64,000 bases of DNA from Kluyvera genomosp. 1 (GCF_001266615.1 NZ_LGHZ01000001.1:124001-188000), one strand, 5' to 3'. Counted from the stretch's first letter, positions 39,848 through 48,062 are shown. A program made the numbers and translations. The notes: generated by a model not told the origin, from the sequence alone.

Positions 39848-41041
39848 ATGAGCACTTTACTGAACCCCTATTTCGGCGAATTTGGCGGGATGTATGTCCC
39901 GCAGATCCTGATGCCTGCCCTGCGCCAGCTGGAAGAAGCTTTCGTCAGCGCGCAGAAGGATCCTGAATTCCAGGCCGAATTTACCGATCTGCTGAAAAAC
40001 TATGCCGGTCGTCCAACCGCATTAACCAAATGCCGCAACCTGACCGCGGGCAGCAAAACCACGCTGTATCTCAAGCGTGAAGACCTGCTGCACGGCGGCG
40101 CCCACAAAACCAACCAAGTGTTGGGTCAGGCGCTGCTGGCAAAACGAATGGGTAAAACCGAGATCATCGCCGAAACCGGCGCCGGTCAGCATGGTGTGGC
40201 ATCAGCGCTTGCCAGCGCCCTGCTTGGCCTGAAATGCCGCATTTATATGGGCGCTAAAGACGTTGAGCGCCAGTCGCCAAACGTCTTCCGTATGCGTTTG
40301 ATGGGCGCAGAAGTGATTCCGGTACACAGCGGTTCCGCCACGCTGAAAGATGCTTGTAACGAGGCACTGCGTGACTGGTCTGGCAGCTACGAAACCGCGC
40401 ACTATATGCTCGGTACCGCTGCGGGCCCGCACCCGTTCCCAACCATCGTGCGTGAATTCCAGCGCATGATCGGTGAAGAAACCAAAGTGCAAATCCGTGA
40501 AAAAGAAGGCCGTCTGCCGGATGCTGTCATCGCCTGCGTCGGCGGCGGTTCTAACGCCATCGGCATGTTTGCCGACTTTATTGATGACACCAGCGTTGGC
40601 CTGATTGGCGTTGAGCCTGCCGGCCATGGTATTGAAACTGGCGAGCACGGCGCGCCGCTGAAGCACGGCCGCGTAGGTATCTACTTCGGCATGAAATCGC
40701 CGATGATGCAGACCGATGAAGGACAGATTGAAGAGTCTTACTCCATCTCAGCCGGCCTGGACTTCCCATCCGTTGGGCCACAGCACGCCTATTTGAACAG
40801 CATTGGCCGCGCGGAATACGTGTCGATTACCGATAACGAAGCACTCGATGCGTTTAAAGAACTGAGCCGCCACGAAGGAATTATCCCGGCACTGGAGTCA
40901 TCGCATGCCCTGGCTCACGCATTGAAAATGATCCGCGAGAACCCGGAAAAAGAGCAGTTGCTGGTGGTTAACCTTTCCGGCCGCGGCGACAAAGACATCT
41001 TTACGGTACACGATATTCTGAAAGCGCGAGGGGAAATCTGA
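39848..41041 (+). CDS. trpB: Tryptophan synthase beta subunit
   Basis: PLP enzyme that condenses indole (channelled from TrpA) with serine. 397 residues. The PLP lysine is Lys87 in [12 protein letters not shown] and the phosphate-binding loop is [14 protein letters not shown] precedes the ATG. The TGA overlaps the trpA ATG (TGATG), so alpha and beta subunits are made in equal amounts. Confidence 0.98.
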   Translation: MSTLLNPYFGEFGGMYVPQILMPALRQLEEAFVSAQKDPEFQAEFTDLLKNYAGRPTALTKCRNLTAGSKTTLYLKREDLLHGGAHKTNQVLGQALLAKRMGKTEIIAETGAGQHGVASALASALLGLKCRIYMGAKDVERQSPNVFRMRLMGAEVIPVHSGSATLKDACNEALRDWSGSYETAHYMLGTAAGPHPFPTIVREFQRMIGEETKVQIREKEGRLPDAVIACVGGGSNAIGMFADFIDDTSVGLIGVEPAGHGIETGEHGAPLKHGRVGIYFGMKSPMMQTDEGQIEESYSISAGLDFPSVGPQHAYLNSIGRAEYVSITDNEALDAFKELSRHEGIIPALESSHALAHALKMIRENPEKEQLLVVNLSGRGDKDIFTVHDILKARGEI

Positions 41042-41850
41042 TGGAACGCTATGACAACGTATTCGCCACACTAAAGGCCCGCAAGGAAGGCGCATTCGTT
41101 CCCTTCGTGACGCTGGGCGACCCGAATCCAGGCCAGTCACTGAAGATTATCGACACCCTGATTGAAGCCGGTGCCGATGCGCTGGAGCTGGGGATCCCAT
41201 TCTCCGATCCGCTGGCTGATGGCCCGACTATCCAGAACGCTACCCTGCGCGCCTTTGCCGCCGGGGTTACGCCTACGCAATGTTTTGAGATGCTGGCAAC
41301 GATTCGCCAGAAGCACCCAACCATTCCAATTGGCCTGCTGATGTACGCCAACCTGGTGTTCAATCGCGGCATAGATGAGTTCTACGCAGAATGCGCACGC
41401 GTGGGCGTCGATTCGGTGCTGGTTGCCGACGTGCCGGTGGAAGAGTCGGCCCCATTCCGTCAGGCGGCAATGCGTCATAACGTGGCGCCAATCTTTATCT
41501 GCCCGCCAAATGCCGATGAAGAGCTGCTGCGCCAGATTGCCGAACACGGCCGCGGTTATACCTACCTGCTGTCACGTGCAGGCGTCACCGGCACGGAAAC
41601 CCGTGCGGCACTGCCGCTGCATCATCTGGTAGAAAAACTGGCTGAGTACAAGGCCGCGCCGCCACTGCAGGGCTTTGGTATCTCCGCGCCCGATCAGGTG
41701 ACGGCCACCATCGATGCCGGTGCTGCTGGCGCGATTTCCGGCTCCGCGATTGTGAAAATTATCGAGCGCAATGTGGAGAATCCACAGGCCATGCTCGACG
41801 AGCTTGCAAGCTTTGTAAAAAGCATGAAAGCCGCCACCAAAACCGCATAA
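41041..41850 (+). CDS. trpA: Tryptophan synthase alpha subunit
   Basis: Cleaves indole-3-glycerol phosphate to indole, passed to TrpB through the alpha2beta2 tunnel. 269 residues. Catalytic Glu49 and Asp60 are visible in [13 protein letters not shown]; the flexible loop 6 [12 protein letters not shown] is present. Last gene of the trp operon, followed by its terminator. Confidence 0.98.
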   Translation: MERYDNVFATLKARKEGAFVPFVTLGDPNPGQSLKIIDTLIEAGADALELGIPFSDPLADGPTIQNATLRAFAAGVTPTQCFEMLATIRQKHPTIPIGLLMYANLVFNRGIDEFYAECARVGVDSVLVADVPVEESAPFRQAAMRHNVAPIFICPPNADEELLRQIAEHGRGYTYLLSRAGVTGTETRAALPLHHLVEKLAEYKAAPPLQGFGISAPDQVTATIDAGAAGAISGSAIVKIIERNVENPQAMLDELASFVKSMKAATKTA

Positions 41851-41857
41851 CGCTTAC

Positions 41858-41889
41858 GCCGCCTGGGGTAACTCAGGCGGCCTATTTTT
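41858..41889 (+). terminator. trp operon terminator
   Basis: GCCGCCTG (41858-41865) pairs with CAGGCGGC (41874-41881), followed by CTATTTTT. The T-run lies over the last codons of the convergent MarR gene. Confidence 0.9.
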
Positions 41890-42337
41890 GCTTCAGGCTA
41901 TCCGCATATTTACGCGTGAGCCGAAATAATGCCTCGACCTCTTCTGGCGACCATGCCGCCAGTACCTGATTCATCAGCGTTTGTCTGGCCACCGCAATAG
42001 CGTCAAAAATCTCCCGTCCCTGCTCACTTAAAGTCACTTCGCTTATCCGCCGGTCCTGCGCGTTTGGCTGCTTGCACGCCAGCGATTGGGCTTCTAACTT
42101 TTTAACCTGACGGCTGACGGTGGTGTAGTCGCGTCCTAGATTATCGGCGAGCTCGACCACGCCAATCGGCCCGCAGCGGCCAATCGCCACCAGCAATGGA
42201 AAGAGAATTTGATCTAGCTGGACGCCCGCCGCCTGCAGCACCTGTTCGTCGCGCACCGGTTGATTCATTACACCAATGATATCGAGCAGTGCGCCATGAA
42301 ATTCGGTGATGTCATATTTATTATGTGCATATTGCAT
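41882..42337 (-). CDS. MarR-family transcriptional regulator
   Basis: 151 residues. The winged helix-turn-helix (about 50-115) shows IGVVELADNLGRDYTTVSRQVKKLE and the wing NAQDRRISEVTLSEQG, both typical of MarR. Divergent from the oxidoreductase gene with 74 bp between start codons; two matching 19-bp palindromes there are probable binding sites, one overlapping its own start codon, so it likely represses itself and its partner. Ligand unknown. Not present next to trpA in E. coli. Confidence 0.9.
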   Translation of the reverse strand: MQYAHNKYDITEFHGALLDIIGVMNQPVRDEQVLQAAGVQLDQILFPLLVAIGRCGPIGVVELADNLGRDYTTVSRQVKKLEAQSLACKQPNAQDRRISEVTLSEQGREIFDAIAVARQTLMNQVLAAWSPEEVEALFRLTRKYADSLKQK

Positions 42338-42340
42338 ATA
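42322..42340. promoter_or_regulatory. Probable MarR operator O1
   Basis: TATGTGCATATTGCATATA, an imperfect palindrome (TATnTGCA/TGCAnATA). It covers the MarR start codon and the -35 (TTGCAT, 42332-42337) of the oxidoreductase promoter, whose -10 would be TATAGT at 42354-42359. Confidence 0.65.
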
Positions 42341-42371
42341 TTATCCAGCGGTGTATAGTGCCGTTATCTGA

Positions 42372-42390
42372 TATGTGCATTTTACACATA
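42372..42390. promoter_or_regulatory. Probable MarR operator O2
   Basis: TATGTGCATTTTACACATA, palindromic (TATGTG/CACATA) and nearly the same sequence as O1. The centres are 50 bp apart, about five helical turns. It lies just downstream of the predicted transcription start and 22 bp before the ATG of the oxidoreductase. Confidence 0.65.
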
Positions 42391-42411
42391 AATCCTGACG
42401 GAGACACTTTT

Positions 42412-43359
42412 ATGAAAGCAGCCGTGGTCTTTGACCTCGCACAAGGGCCGGTTTGGGCAGACTTTGCCGACCCGCAGGCCCGCGAACAACACACGCTGGT
42501 GCGTGTTCGCGCTGCCGCAATTAGCCACGTGGTGAAAAGCCGCGCCAGCGGTAAACATTACAGTTTTGATGGCACCCTACCATTCGGCGTCGGTATTGAC
42601 GGAACCGGAACCTTACCCGACGGCCAGCGCGTCTATTTTGCCTTTCCCACCGCACCGTGGGGCAGCATGGCGCAGTACGCGCCGGTCGCGTTAAACCACT
42701 GTTTTCCACTGCCCGATGGGTTGGATGATGCCACCGCTGCCGCCATGGCAAACCCCGGTATGTCGGCCTGGGCTGCGCTGGTAAACCGAGCCGCCTTTAA
42801 AGCGGGTGAAACGGTACTGATTAACGGCGCTACCGGCACTGCCGGGCAGCTGGCGGTCCAAATTGCACGTCATCTGGGGGCTAAAAAAATCATCGCCACC
42901 GGACGCAATCCGCAGGTGCTGTCCGCGTTAGGTGCAGATGTCTGCATACCACTGACGGCGGATGATGCTTCGCTCAGCGCACAGTTTGCCGAACAGGCCA
43001 GCCAGCAAATTGATGTGGTGGTGGATTATCTGTGGGGCCACAGCGCCGAACTGCTGCTGCCGATCCTTGCCAAACGTAGTCCGGGGAATGCGCCTATTCG
43101 TTACGTGCAGGTCGGGTCACTTGCCGGTGCGGATATCTCACTCAATGGCGCAGTATTACGCTCAGCCCCATTGCAGTTGATGGGCAGCGGAATTGGTAGC
43201 CTGTCGATGCCAGCACTTTTGCAGGCGACGGGGGATATGCTGCAGGCTGCGGCCGTCGGCGGATTCACCATCGCCACCACCCTGGCACAGCTGCGTGATG
43301 TGGCAGCAGTCTGGCCGCTCGATGACAGTCAAAAGCGTACCGTTTTCCTTATCGAGTAA
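42412..43359 (+). CDS. MDR-family NAD(P)H-dependent oxidoreductase (quinone-oxidoreductase-like)
   Basis: 315 residues from ATG 42412, with GGAG at 42400-42403; the frame is open upstream through the operators but lacks a site. Medium-chain dehydrogenase fold: GroES-like N-terminal half, Rossmann cofactor loop INGATGTAGQLAVQIARHLGAKKIIATGR (about 140-170). The cysteine/histidine ligands of zinc alcohol dehydrogenases are not visible, so it probably belongs to the zinc-free quinone oxidoreductase branch. Divergent partner of the MarR gene, its probable target; substrate may be an electrophile or quinone. Confidence 0.87.
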   Translation: MKAAVVFDLAQGPVWADFADPQAREQHTLVRVRAAAISHVVKSRASGKHYSFDGTLPFGVGIDGTGTLPDGQRVYFAFPTAPWGSMAQYAPVALNHCFPLPDGLDDATAAAMANPGMSAWAALVNRAAFKAGETVLINGATGTAGQLAVQIARHLGAKKIIATGRNPQVLSALGADVCIPLTADDASLSAQFAEQASQQIDVVVDYLWGHSAELLLPILAKRSPGNAPIRYVQVGSLAGADISLNGAVLRSAPLQLMGSGIGSLSMPALLQATGDMLQAAAVGGFTIATTLAQLRDVAAVWPLDDSQKRTVFLIE

Positions 43360-43402
43360 AAAAAATCGCTTTCACACAAAAGATAGGGTTGATATCTTAG
43401 AT

Positions 43403-43421
43403 GAGAACTATTATCTTTCTC
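43403..43421. promoter_or_regulatory. Fur box of the RyhB-like sRNA
   Basis: GAGAACTATTATCTTTCTC matches 13 of 19 positions of the Fur consensus GATAATGATAATCATTATC, and lies inside a perfect inverted repeat ATGAGAA/TTCTCAT (43401-43423). It overlaps the probable -10 region (TATCTT, 43412-43417; -35 TTGATA, 43389-43394). Confidence 0.75.
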
Positions 43422-43424
43422 ATT

Positions 43425-43518
43425 ACCGAATGGTTGAGCAAAACACTCAGGTATTCGGTACGACATTGCTCACATTGCTTCCAGTATTTTTGCCCGCATT
43501 CTATGCGGGCTTTTTTTT
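43425..43518 (+). ncRNA. ryhB: RyhB-family iron-responsive small RNA
   Basis: No protein gene lies at 43360-43671. The segment 43460-43488 contains the RyhB core (starts ACGACATTGCTCACATTGCT and ends CCAGTATT), 29 bases identical to E. coli RyhB as remembered; this is the seed that pairs with mRNAs such as sodB and sdh. A 5' hairpin (ACCGAAT 43425-43431 with ATTCGGT 43453-43459) and a 3' Hfq-type terminator (GCCCGCAT/ATGCGGGC, then eight T) give about 94 nt, against 90 in E. coli. A Fur box overlaps the promoter. E. coli ryhB lies elsewhere (yhhX-yhhY), so this may be a second copy like Salmonella RyhB-2. Confidence 0.88.
43492..43518 (+). terminator. Terminator of the RyhB-like sRNA
   Basis: GCCCGCAT (43492-43499), loop TCT, ATGCGGGC (43503-43510), then eight T residues. 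Doubles as the Hfq-binding 3' end and as a stop for read-through from the oxidoreductase gene. Confidence 0.92.
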
Positions 43519-43671
43519 GCCAGTCTGCCCTGCCCTTGTGGCCTCTTAGAACAAGGGAATAAGCTGGGTTATTGCCTTTGCTGCCAAAATTAACTGTTCA
43601 TTGACAATTATCTCGCCCAGCAGCCGCGGAAGTCGTAGTATGAAAAACAATCGCTATGATGGAGCGCCAGC

Positions 43672-44304
43672 ATGTCTGATTTCCATAACATTCTCGCCTT
43701 TGCACTCGTCTCTCTCGGTATGGCTCTTACCCCCGGCCCCAATATGATTTACCTGATCTCGCGTTCCATTTCCCAGGGACGTACGGCGGGTTTGGTCTCG
43801 CTTGGCGGCGTGGCACTGGGTTTTATCTTTTATATGGTCAGCGCGGCATTTGGCCTGACTGCACTGATGATGGCCGTGCCTTACGCCTATGACGCACTGA
43901 GAATCGCCGGTGTGCTTTACCTGTTGTGGATGGCCTGGCAGTCGGTAAGGCCCGGTGGACGTTCGCCATTTCAGCTTAAAAAGCTGCCTCAGCACAGCCC
44001 GCGCAAACTCTTTTTGATGGGTTTTCTGACCAATCTGCTGAATCCCAAAATTGCCATTGTCTATCTGTCGCTGCTGCCGCAGTTCATTAACCCCGGACAC
44101 GGTAGCGTGCTGACGCAATCGCTTATGCTGGGAATGACGCAGATTGTGATTAGCGTATCTATTAATGCACTGGTGGCTATTTCGGCGGGGACAATCGCGC
44201 TGTTTCTGGTAAGTAAACCCTCGTTTGCCGTGGTGCAGCGCTGGCTGATGGGCGGGGTGTTAACGGGGCTGGCGGTGAAGATTGCGAGTGAATCGCGGCG
44301 CTAG
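43672..44304 (+). CDS. LysE/RhtB-family amino-acid exporter
   Basis: 210 residues, about six membrane spans. The family N-terminus is clear (FALVSLGMALTPGPNMIYLISRSISQGRTAGLVSLGG, with the TPGPN motif), and the second half shows GFLTNLLNPKIAIVYLSLLPQF, also a family signature. Exports amino acids or derivatives; substrate unknown. GGAG at 43661-43664 precedes the ATG. Sits alone between the sRNA and a long palindrome; convergent with the alkyl sulfatase gene. Confidence 0.92.
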   Translation: MSDFHNILAFALVSLGMALTPGPNMIYLISRSISQGRTAGLVSLGGVALGFIFYMVSAAFGLTALMMAVPYAYDALRIAGVLYLLWMAWQSVRPGGRSPFQLKKLPQHSPRKLFLMGFLTNLLNPKIAIVYLSLLPQFINPGHGSVLTQSLMLGMTQIVISVSINALVAISAGTIALFLVSKPSFAVVQRWLMGGVLTGLAVKIASESRR

Positions 44305-44347
44305 CAGTGGATGTGCTCCGGCCGCGCAAATTGTACTGCTAGAAACG

Positions 44348-44494
44348 AAAAGCTGCCTGCGGGATAACACCGTGAGTTTAAGATTGAGATACCCGGGGCG
44401 ACCGCCGGGTTTGGCGTTCCTCCGGCAACCAAATCCCGGCGTTTCCCCTAATCGCGTTACTTAAGTGAACGGTGTTACCCTGCCGGCAGCTTTT
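44348..44494. repeat. 147-bp imperfect palindrome (long hairpin element)
   Basis: The 35-base left arm (44348-44382, beginning AAAAGCTGCC) and the right arm (44460-44494, ending GGCAGCTTTT) are inverted repeats matching at 28 of 35 positions. The interior also pairs: GCCGGGTTTGG (44404-44414) with CCAAATCCCGGC (44429-44440, one bulge). It fills the gap between two convergent genes. The A-run and T-run at the ends would make it a bidirectional terminator, but its size and full-length symmetry look like an intergenic palindromic repeat or MITE-like unit. It does not match ERIC or REP consensus as remembered. Confidence 0.75.
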
Positions 44495-44506
44495 ATGTTT
44501 TAACCC

Positions 44507-46480
44507 TTACGGCGTGACGATATTGAACCAGAAATCAAATTTGTCCATATAGCTGAGCATTTCGTCAAGCTTAGAACCATTGCCCGAAACCTTCACTTCA
44601 CCGTTATCCTGAGCCTGTTTGAGCGTCTCTTGTTTCAGAATAATTTTGTTCAGTGTTGCGCGGTCCAGCGTGATGGTGGCATCCGCATCTTTCGCCACCG
44701 CATCAACGGTATGGTTCAGAACACCATTTTCCAGCTCCAGCATGTATTTACCGCCGTCGCTACCGAGGTCGATATTAAATACCGCTTTCGCGTTACCTGC
44801 TTTTTGGCCATTAATATGTACCGCCAGATAATCAAAGAACATTTCCGGGGTCATCGCACGAACGGTATCCGGGCTCGCGGTGTTCGGCGTTGGCAGCTTC
44901 TGCACACCATGACGAAGTTCCTGGGCGCCGGTCAGGTAGAAGTTGCGCCAGGTCCCGGCCTCAGCCTGGTAGCCTAATTGCTCCAGCGCATCCGCTTCCA
45001 GATTGCGCGCAGCGGCATTCTGCGGTTCAGCAAAGACTATCTTACTGGTCACCTGCGCCACCCAGCGGTAATTCCCCTGCTGGTAGTCGGCTTTGGCTTT
45101 TTGCATGATGGCATCAGAACCGCCCATGTATTCAACGAATTTCTTCGCCGCTTGTTCCGGCGGCAGCTCATCGAGGGTTGCCGGGTTACCATCAAACCAC
45201 CCCAGATAATAGACGTAAGTGGCTTTCACGTTATGACTTACTGAACCGTAGTAGCCGCGACTGGACCACTGTTTTTCAAGGGTATCCGGTAATTTGAAGT
45301 TGGCTGCAATTTCATCCCGAGTCAGACCTTCATTCGCCATTCGCAGGGTCTGGTCATTGATATAACGATACATATCGCGCTGACCTTTCATCAGTTTAAC
45401 GATATTGTCGTTACCCCAGGTCGGCCAATGGTGCTGGGCAATAATCACCTGCGCATCGCTGCCCCAGCGATCAATCGCGGCATTGATGTATTTCGACCAG
45501 GCCAGCGGGTCACGAATTTTCGCACCGCGTAGCGAATAGGTATTGTGCAGGGTATGCGTCACATCTTCCGCTGCCTCAATCATTTTCTTCTCTTTGACAT
45601 ACCACAGCATTTCGGAAGGCGCTTCTGACCCCGGAGCCATCAGGAAGTCATAGGTCAGACCGTCGATCACTTCCTCCTGCCCGGTTTTGGTGATGTAGTT
45701 TGTCGGTTGGATAAGCGTGACGGTACCCGCTGAAGTGGTCGTACCGAGACCTGCACCGACCTGACCTTTCGCATCAGGTTTAAGCAGGTTGCCGTACATA
45801 TAGCTAGCGCGGCGGCTCATCACGTTACCGGCCATGATATTTTCGGATACCGCTTCTTTCATAAAGCCATCAGGCGCATAAATTTTAACTTTGCCGGATT
45901 TCACATCGGCTTCGTCAATCACGCCGCGAATACCCCCGTAGTGGTCAACGTGGCTGTGGGTGAACAACACCGCGACCACCGGTTTTTTACCCCGGTTGGC
46001 GTAGTAAAGATCCATCGCCTCTTTTGCCGGTTCTTCGCTGAGCAATGGATCAATGACCGTAATGCCCTTTTCGCCTTCGATAATGGTCATATTCGAGAGA
46101 TCCTGATTACGGATCTGATAAACGCCATCAGTGACTTTGAACAGCCCGCCGATATTGATCAGCTGAGACTGCCGCCAAAGGCTTGGGTTAACCGTATCCG
46201 GCGACTTTTGCCCTTCTTTCACGAAATCATATTTCGCGTGGTCCCAGATAACGTTTCCCTGCTCACCTTTAATCACGCCTTGCGGTAAGGCCGCAACAAA
46301 TCCCCGGTGGGCATTGGCGAAATCGGTGTTATCGGAAAATGGGAGTTTACTGTACAGCGCATTATTAGCCTGGACGGTTGCCGAGGTGGCATCCTGCTGC
46401 TCAGCAGCGAATGCCGAAACTGACAGTGAGGTTAATACACCGGCCAGCGCTAAATGCTTAGCGATATTATTAAGTATCAT
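44507..46480 (-). CDS. Alkyl sulfatase (SdsA/YjcS type), secreted
   Basis: 657 residues. A signal peptide (about 1-25, ending VSAFA) predicts periplasmic location. A metallo-beta-lactamase fold carries THSHVDHYGG (175-183) as the dinuclear zinc site and further ligands in the EAAEDVTHTLHN and QHHWPTWGN segments. Then come a helical dimerisation region and a C-terminal SCP2-like domain (about 530-657). Such enzymes hydrolyse primary alkyl sulfates such as SDS to alcohol and sulfate. E. coli yjcS is similar but lies elsewhere. Divergent from the IprA-like regulator. Confidence 0.93.
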   Translation of the reverse strand: MILNNIAKHLALAGVLTSLSVSAFAAEQQDATSATVQANNALYSKLPFSDNTDFANAHRGFVAALPQGVIKGEQGNVIWDHAKYDFVKEGQKSPDTVNPSLWRQSQLINIGGLFKVTDGVYQIRNQDLSNMTIIEGEKGITVIDPLLSEEPAKEAMDLYYANRGKKPVVAVLFTHSHVDHYGGIRGVIDEADVKSGKVKIYAPDGFMKEAVSENIMAGNVMSRRASYMYGNLLKPDAKGQVGAGLGTTTSAGTVTLIQPTNYITKTGQEEVIDGLTYDFLMAPGSEAPSEMLWYVKEKKMIEAAEDVTHTLHNTYSLRGAKIRDPLAWSKYINAAIDRWGSDAQVIIAQHHWPTWGNDNIVKLMKGQRDMYRYINDQTLRMANEGLTRDEIAANFKLPDTLEKQWSSRGYYGSVSHNVKATYVYYLGWFDGNPATLDELPPEQAAKKFVEYMGGSDAIMQKAKADYQQGNYRWVAQVTSKIVFAEPQNAAARNLEADALEQLGYQAEAGTWRNFYLTGAQELRHGVQKLPTPNTASPDTVRAMTPEMFFDYLAVHINGQKAGNAKAVFNIDLGSDGGKYMLELENGVLNHTVDAVAKDADATITLDRATLNKIILKQETLKQAQDNGEVKVSGNGSKLDEMLSYMDKFDFWFNIVTP

Positions 46481-46593
46481 CGAAATGCCTCGTGGTTTGT
46501 TTTTATCGCTATCAATATTTTATTGAAAGGATAAATTGAAATATGAATGCAGACTGAATACTGACCATTTTAAAGTGAATACGTCGGCTGGAT

Positions 46594-46609
46594 AGTCCCA
46601 TATGGGACT
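46594..46609. promoter_or_regulatory. 16-bp perfect palindrome between alkyl sulfatase and regulator genes
   Basis: AGTCCCATATGGGACT is fully symmetric. It lies 114 bp upstream of the alkyl sulfatase ATG and about 50 bp upstream of the regulator's -10. A good operator candidate for the divergent pair. Confidence 0.5.
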
Positions 46610-46655
46610 GGTCATATTTAATGAGACAATCATTTCGAATCACGAGAGCCTTCGC

Positions 46656-46664
46656 TGCTATACT
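46656..46664 (+). promoter_or_regulatory. Extended -10 promoter of the IprA-like gene
   Basis: TGcTATACT at 46656-46664 is a near-consensus extended -10. Transcription would start near 46671, downstream of the ATG at 46602, which supports the GTG at 46701 as the start codon. Confidence 0.6.
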
Positions 46665-46700
46665 AGAAACGACGGAGAACTGCTTAGCAAGAGGCCTAGC

Positions 46701-47336
46701 GTGAATTTTGAGGATATACATAGCCATTATCAGCAGCTTAACCTTGATTCCTTTCTGCCCAGCATTCTCACGGAAGGTGAAGCGTTAACGGTTAAACCGC
46801 ATAATAAATTAGAGATTCAGAAGGGATATATTTATTTCTGCGTCGAGGGTTCATTGACAATATTAATGCCGGGAGATGGTCTGAGTATTGGCAATACGAT
46901 TGAGTCTATGCCCATCGGGTTAATGGAAAGATACTGCCCGCTGGCTAAATTCGAATATCGCGCGAGCGCTGCGGTAAAACTCATCAAAATATCTTACACG
47001 ACATTTGATCAGATATTTTTCCAGAGTGGGCCCGAGCGCGTGCAGGAGCTGGCAACCATTTTGACCTATATGTCGATTTTTACTATCGACTTGCATAACG
47101 AGCGTGGCCAGCTCACCAGCTACCAAACCATTAAGCCCATGCTGTCGCGCTATCTCTATCGCCAAAACACGCATCCGGAAGAAAACGAAGGGCTGGCGCT
47201 GTTCATCATAAAGCGGACCAATCTCTCACGAACGCACGTTTTCCGTGTCCTGGCTGATTTAAAAACCGGCGGCTATATCACGATGAAGCGCGGTAAACTG
47301 ATTTCCATTGATCGGCCGTTACCGGAAGCCTACTAA
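46701..47336 (+). CDS. IprA (YaiV)-like CRP-fold winged-helix regulator
   Basis: 211 residues from GTG 46701, with AAGAGG six bases upstream; a longer frame from ATG 46602 contains the promoter and exceeds the family length (E. coli IprA 207). A CRP-like beta-barrel sensor (about 20-110) is followed by a C-terminal winged helix with NLSRTHVFRVLADLKTGGYITMKRGKLISIDR, the IprA ending. IprA itself affects peroxide resistance. The cyclic-nucleotide phosphate-binding motif is not visible, so the ligand is unknown. More AT-rich than its surroundings, suggesting acquisition. Divergent from the alkyl sulfatase, a possible target. Confidence 0.82.
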   Translation: MNFEDIHSHYQQLNLDSFLPSILTEGEALTVKPHNKLEIQKGYIYFCVEGSLTILMPGDGLSIGNTIESMPIGLMERYCPLAKFEYRASAAVKLIKISYTTFDQIFFQSGPERVQELATILTYMSIFTIDLHNERGQLTSYQTIKPMLSRYLYRQNTHPEENEGLALFIIKRTNLSRTHVFRVLADLKTGGYITMKRGKLISIDRPLPEAY

Positions 47337-47382
47337 CGCTACGGTAAACAGGGAGAAATCACGTGAACGCGTGATAAGAATG

Positions 47383-47411
47383 CCAGCAAAACGGGTTAGC
47401 CGTTTTGCTGG
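47383..47411. terminator. Shared hairpin between the IprA-like gene and ompW
   Basis: CCAGCAAAACGG (47383-47394) pairs perfectly with CCGTTTTGCTGG (47400-47411): a 12-bp stem with a 5-base loop between convergent genes. T-tracts are weak on both sides. Confidence 0.7.
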
Positions 47412-47426
47412 GATCTTGAGTCGAAC

Positions 47427-48062
47427 TTAGAAGCGATAACCCGCCGAGAACATAAACACCCATGGATCCAGGCGAGTACTGACGCTCTGGTTCACGCCGC
47501 CGGCCTTAAATTTCACGTTGGTGTCGATATCCATGTACCAGACCGACGCGTTCAGCAGCCAATCACGGTTAATCAGATAATCAAGCCCTACCTGCCCCGC
47601 AGCACCCCAGGAATCATCCAGACTCAGGTCAGAGAGCCCTGCTGCTTTGCCGTTATCGTTAAAACTACTATCGAAGAAGGTGGTGTAGTTGATACCCGCG
47701 CCAACGTACGGGCGGAATTTACTCTGTGAATCGCCAAAGTACCACTGTGCCATCAACGTCGGCGGTAATTGATGCACGGTCGCAATATTACCGGTAGGTC
47801 CAGTGCCCACTGTATGGCGGAACGGGCTGGCGGCTAACAGTTCGATACCAATGTTATCCGTTGCCATATAGGTAAAGGTTAAACCCAGCTGCGTGTTGTT
47901 ACTGACATTAAAGCTACCGAGGCTACCCAGAACGTTATCCGACCCTTCCGTTGGGCGAACCGTCGCCGACCCGGCACGGATAAAAAACTCCCCTGCTTCA
48001 TGCGCCCAGACGCTGCCCGACAAGGTACTTAACGCAAGTGCAACCACTGCTAACTTTTTCAT
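47427..48062 (-). CDS. ompW: OmpW, outer-membrane beta-barrel protein
   Basis: Eight-stranded outer-membrane barrel forming a small hydrophobic channel; colicin S4 receptor in E. coli. 211 residues from ATG 48062. The signal peptide is about 20 residues (ending GSVWA), mature HEAGEFFIRAGSATVRPTEG. The C-terminal FMFSAGYRF ends in the aromatic residue recognised by the BAM machinery. Upstream there is an FNR-like site, in line with oxygen-responsive control known for ompW. Confidence 0.97.
   Translation of the reverse strand: MKKLAVVALALSTLSGSVWAHEAGEFFIRAGSATVRPTEGSDNVLGSLGSFNVSNNTQLGLTFTYMATDNIGIELLAASPFRHTVGTGPTGNIATVHQLPPTLMAQWYFGDSQSKFRPYVGAGINYTTFFDSSFNDNGKAAGLSDLSLDDSWGAAGQVGLDYLINRDWLLNASVWYMDIDTNVKFKAGGVNQSVSTRLDPWVFMFSAGYRF

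Noticed and set aside
43193-43549. 118-codon frame running over the oxidoreductase end and the sRNA
   Set aside because: It overlaps two better-supported features in another frame and has no ribosome site.
44282-44464. 60-codon frame in the LysE-alkyl sulfatase gap
   Set aside because: It starts inside the LysE gene and is made mostly of the palindrome; no protein features.
44348-44494. Palindrome considered as an ERIC or REP/BIME element
   Set aside because: Size is close to ERIC (about 127 bp), but neither the ERIC primer sequences nor the REP core can be recognised, so it is reported as an unnamed repeat.
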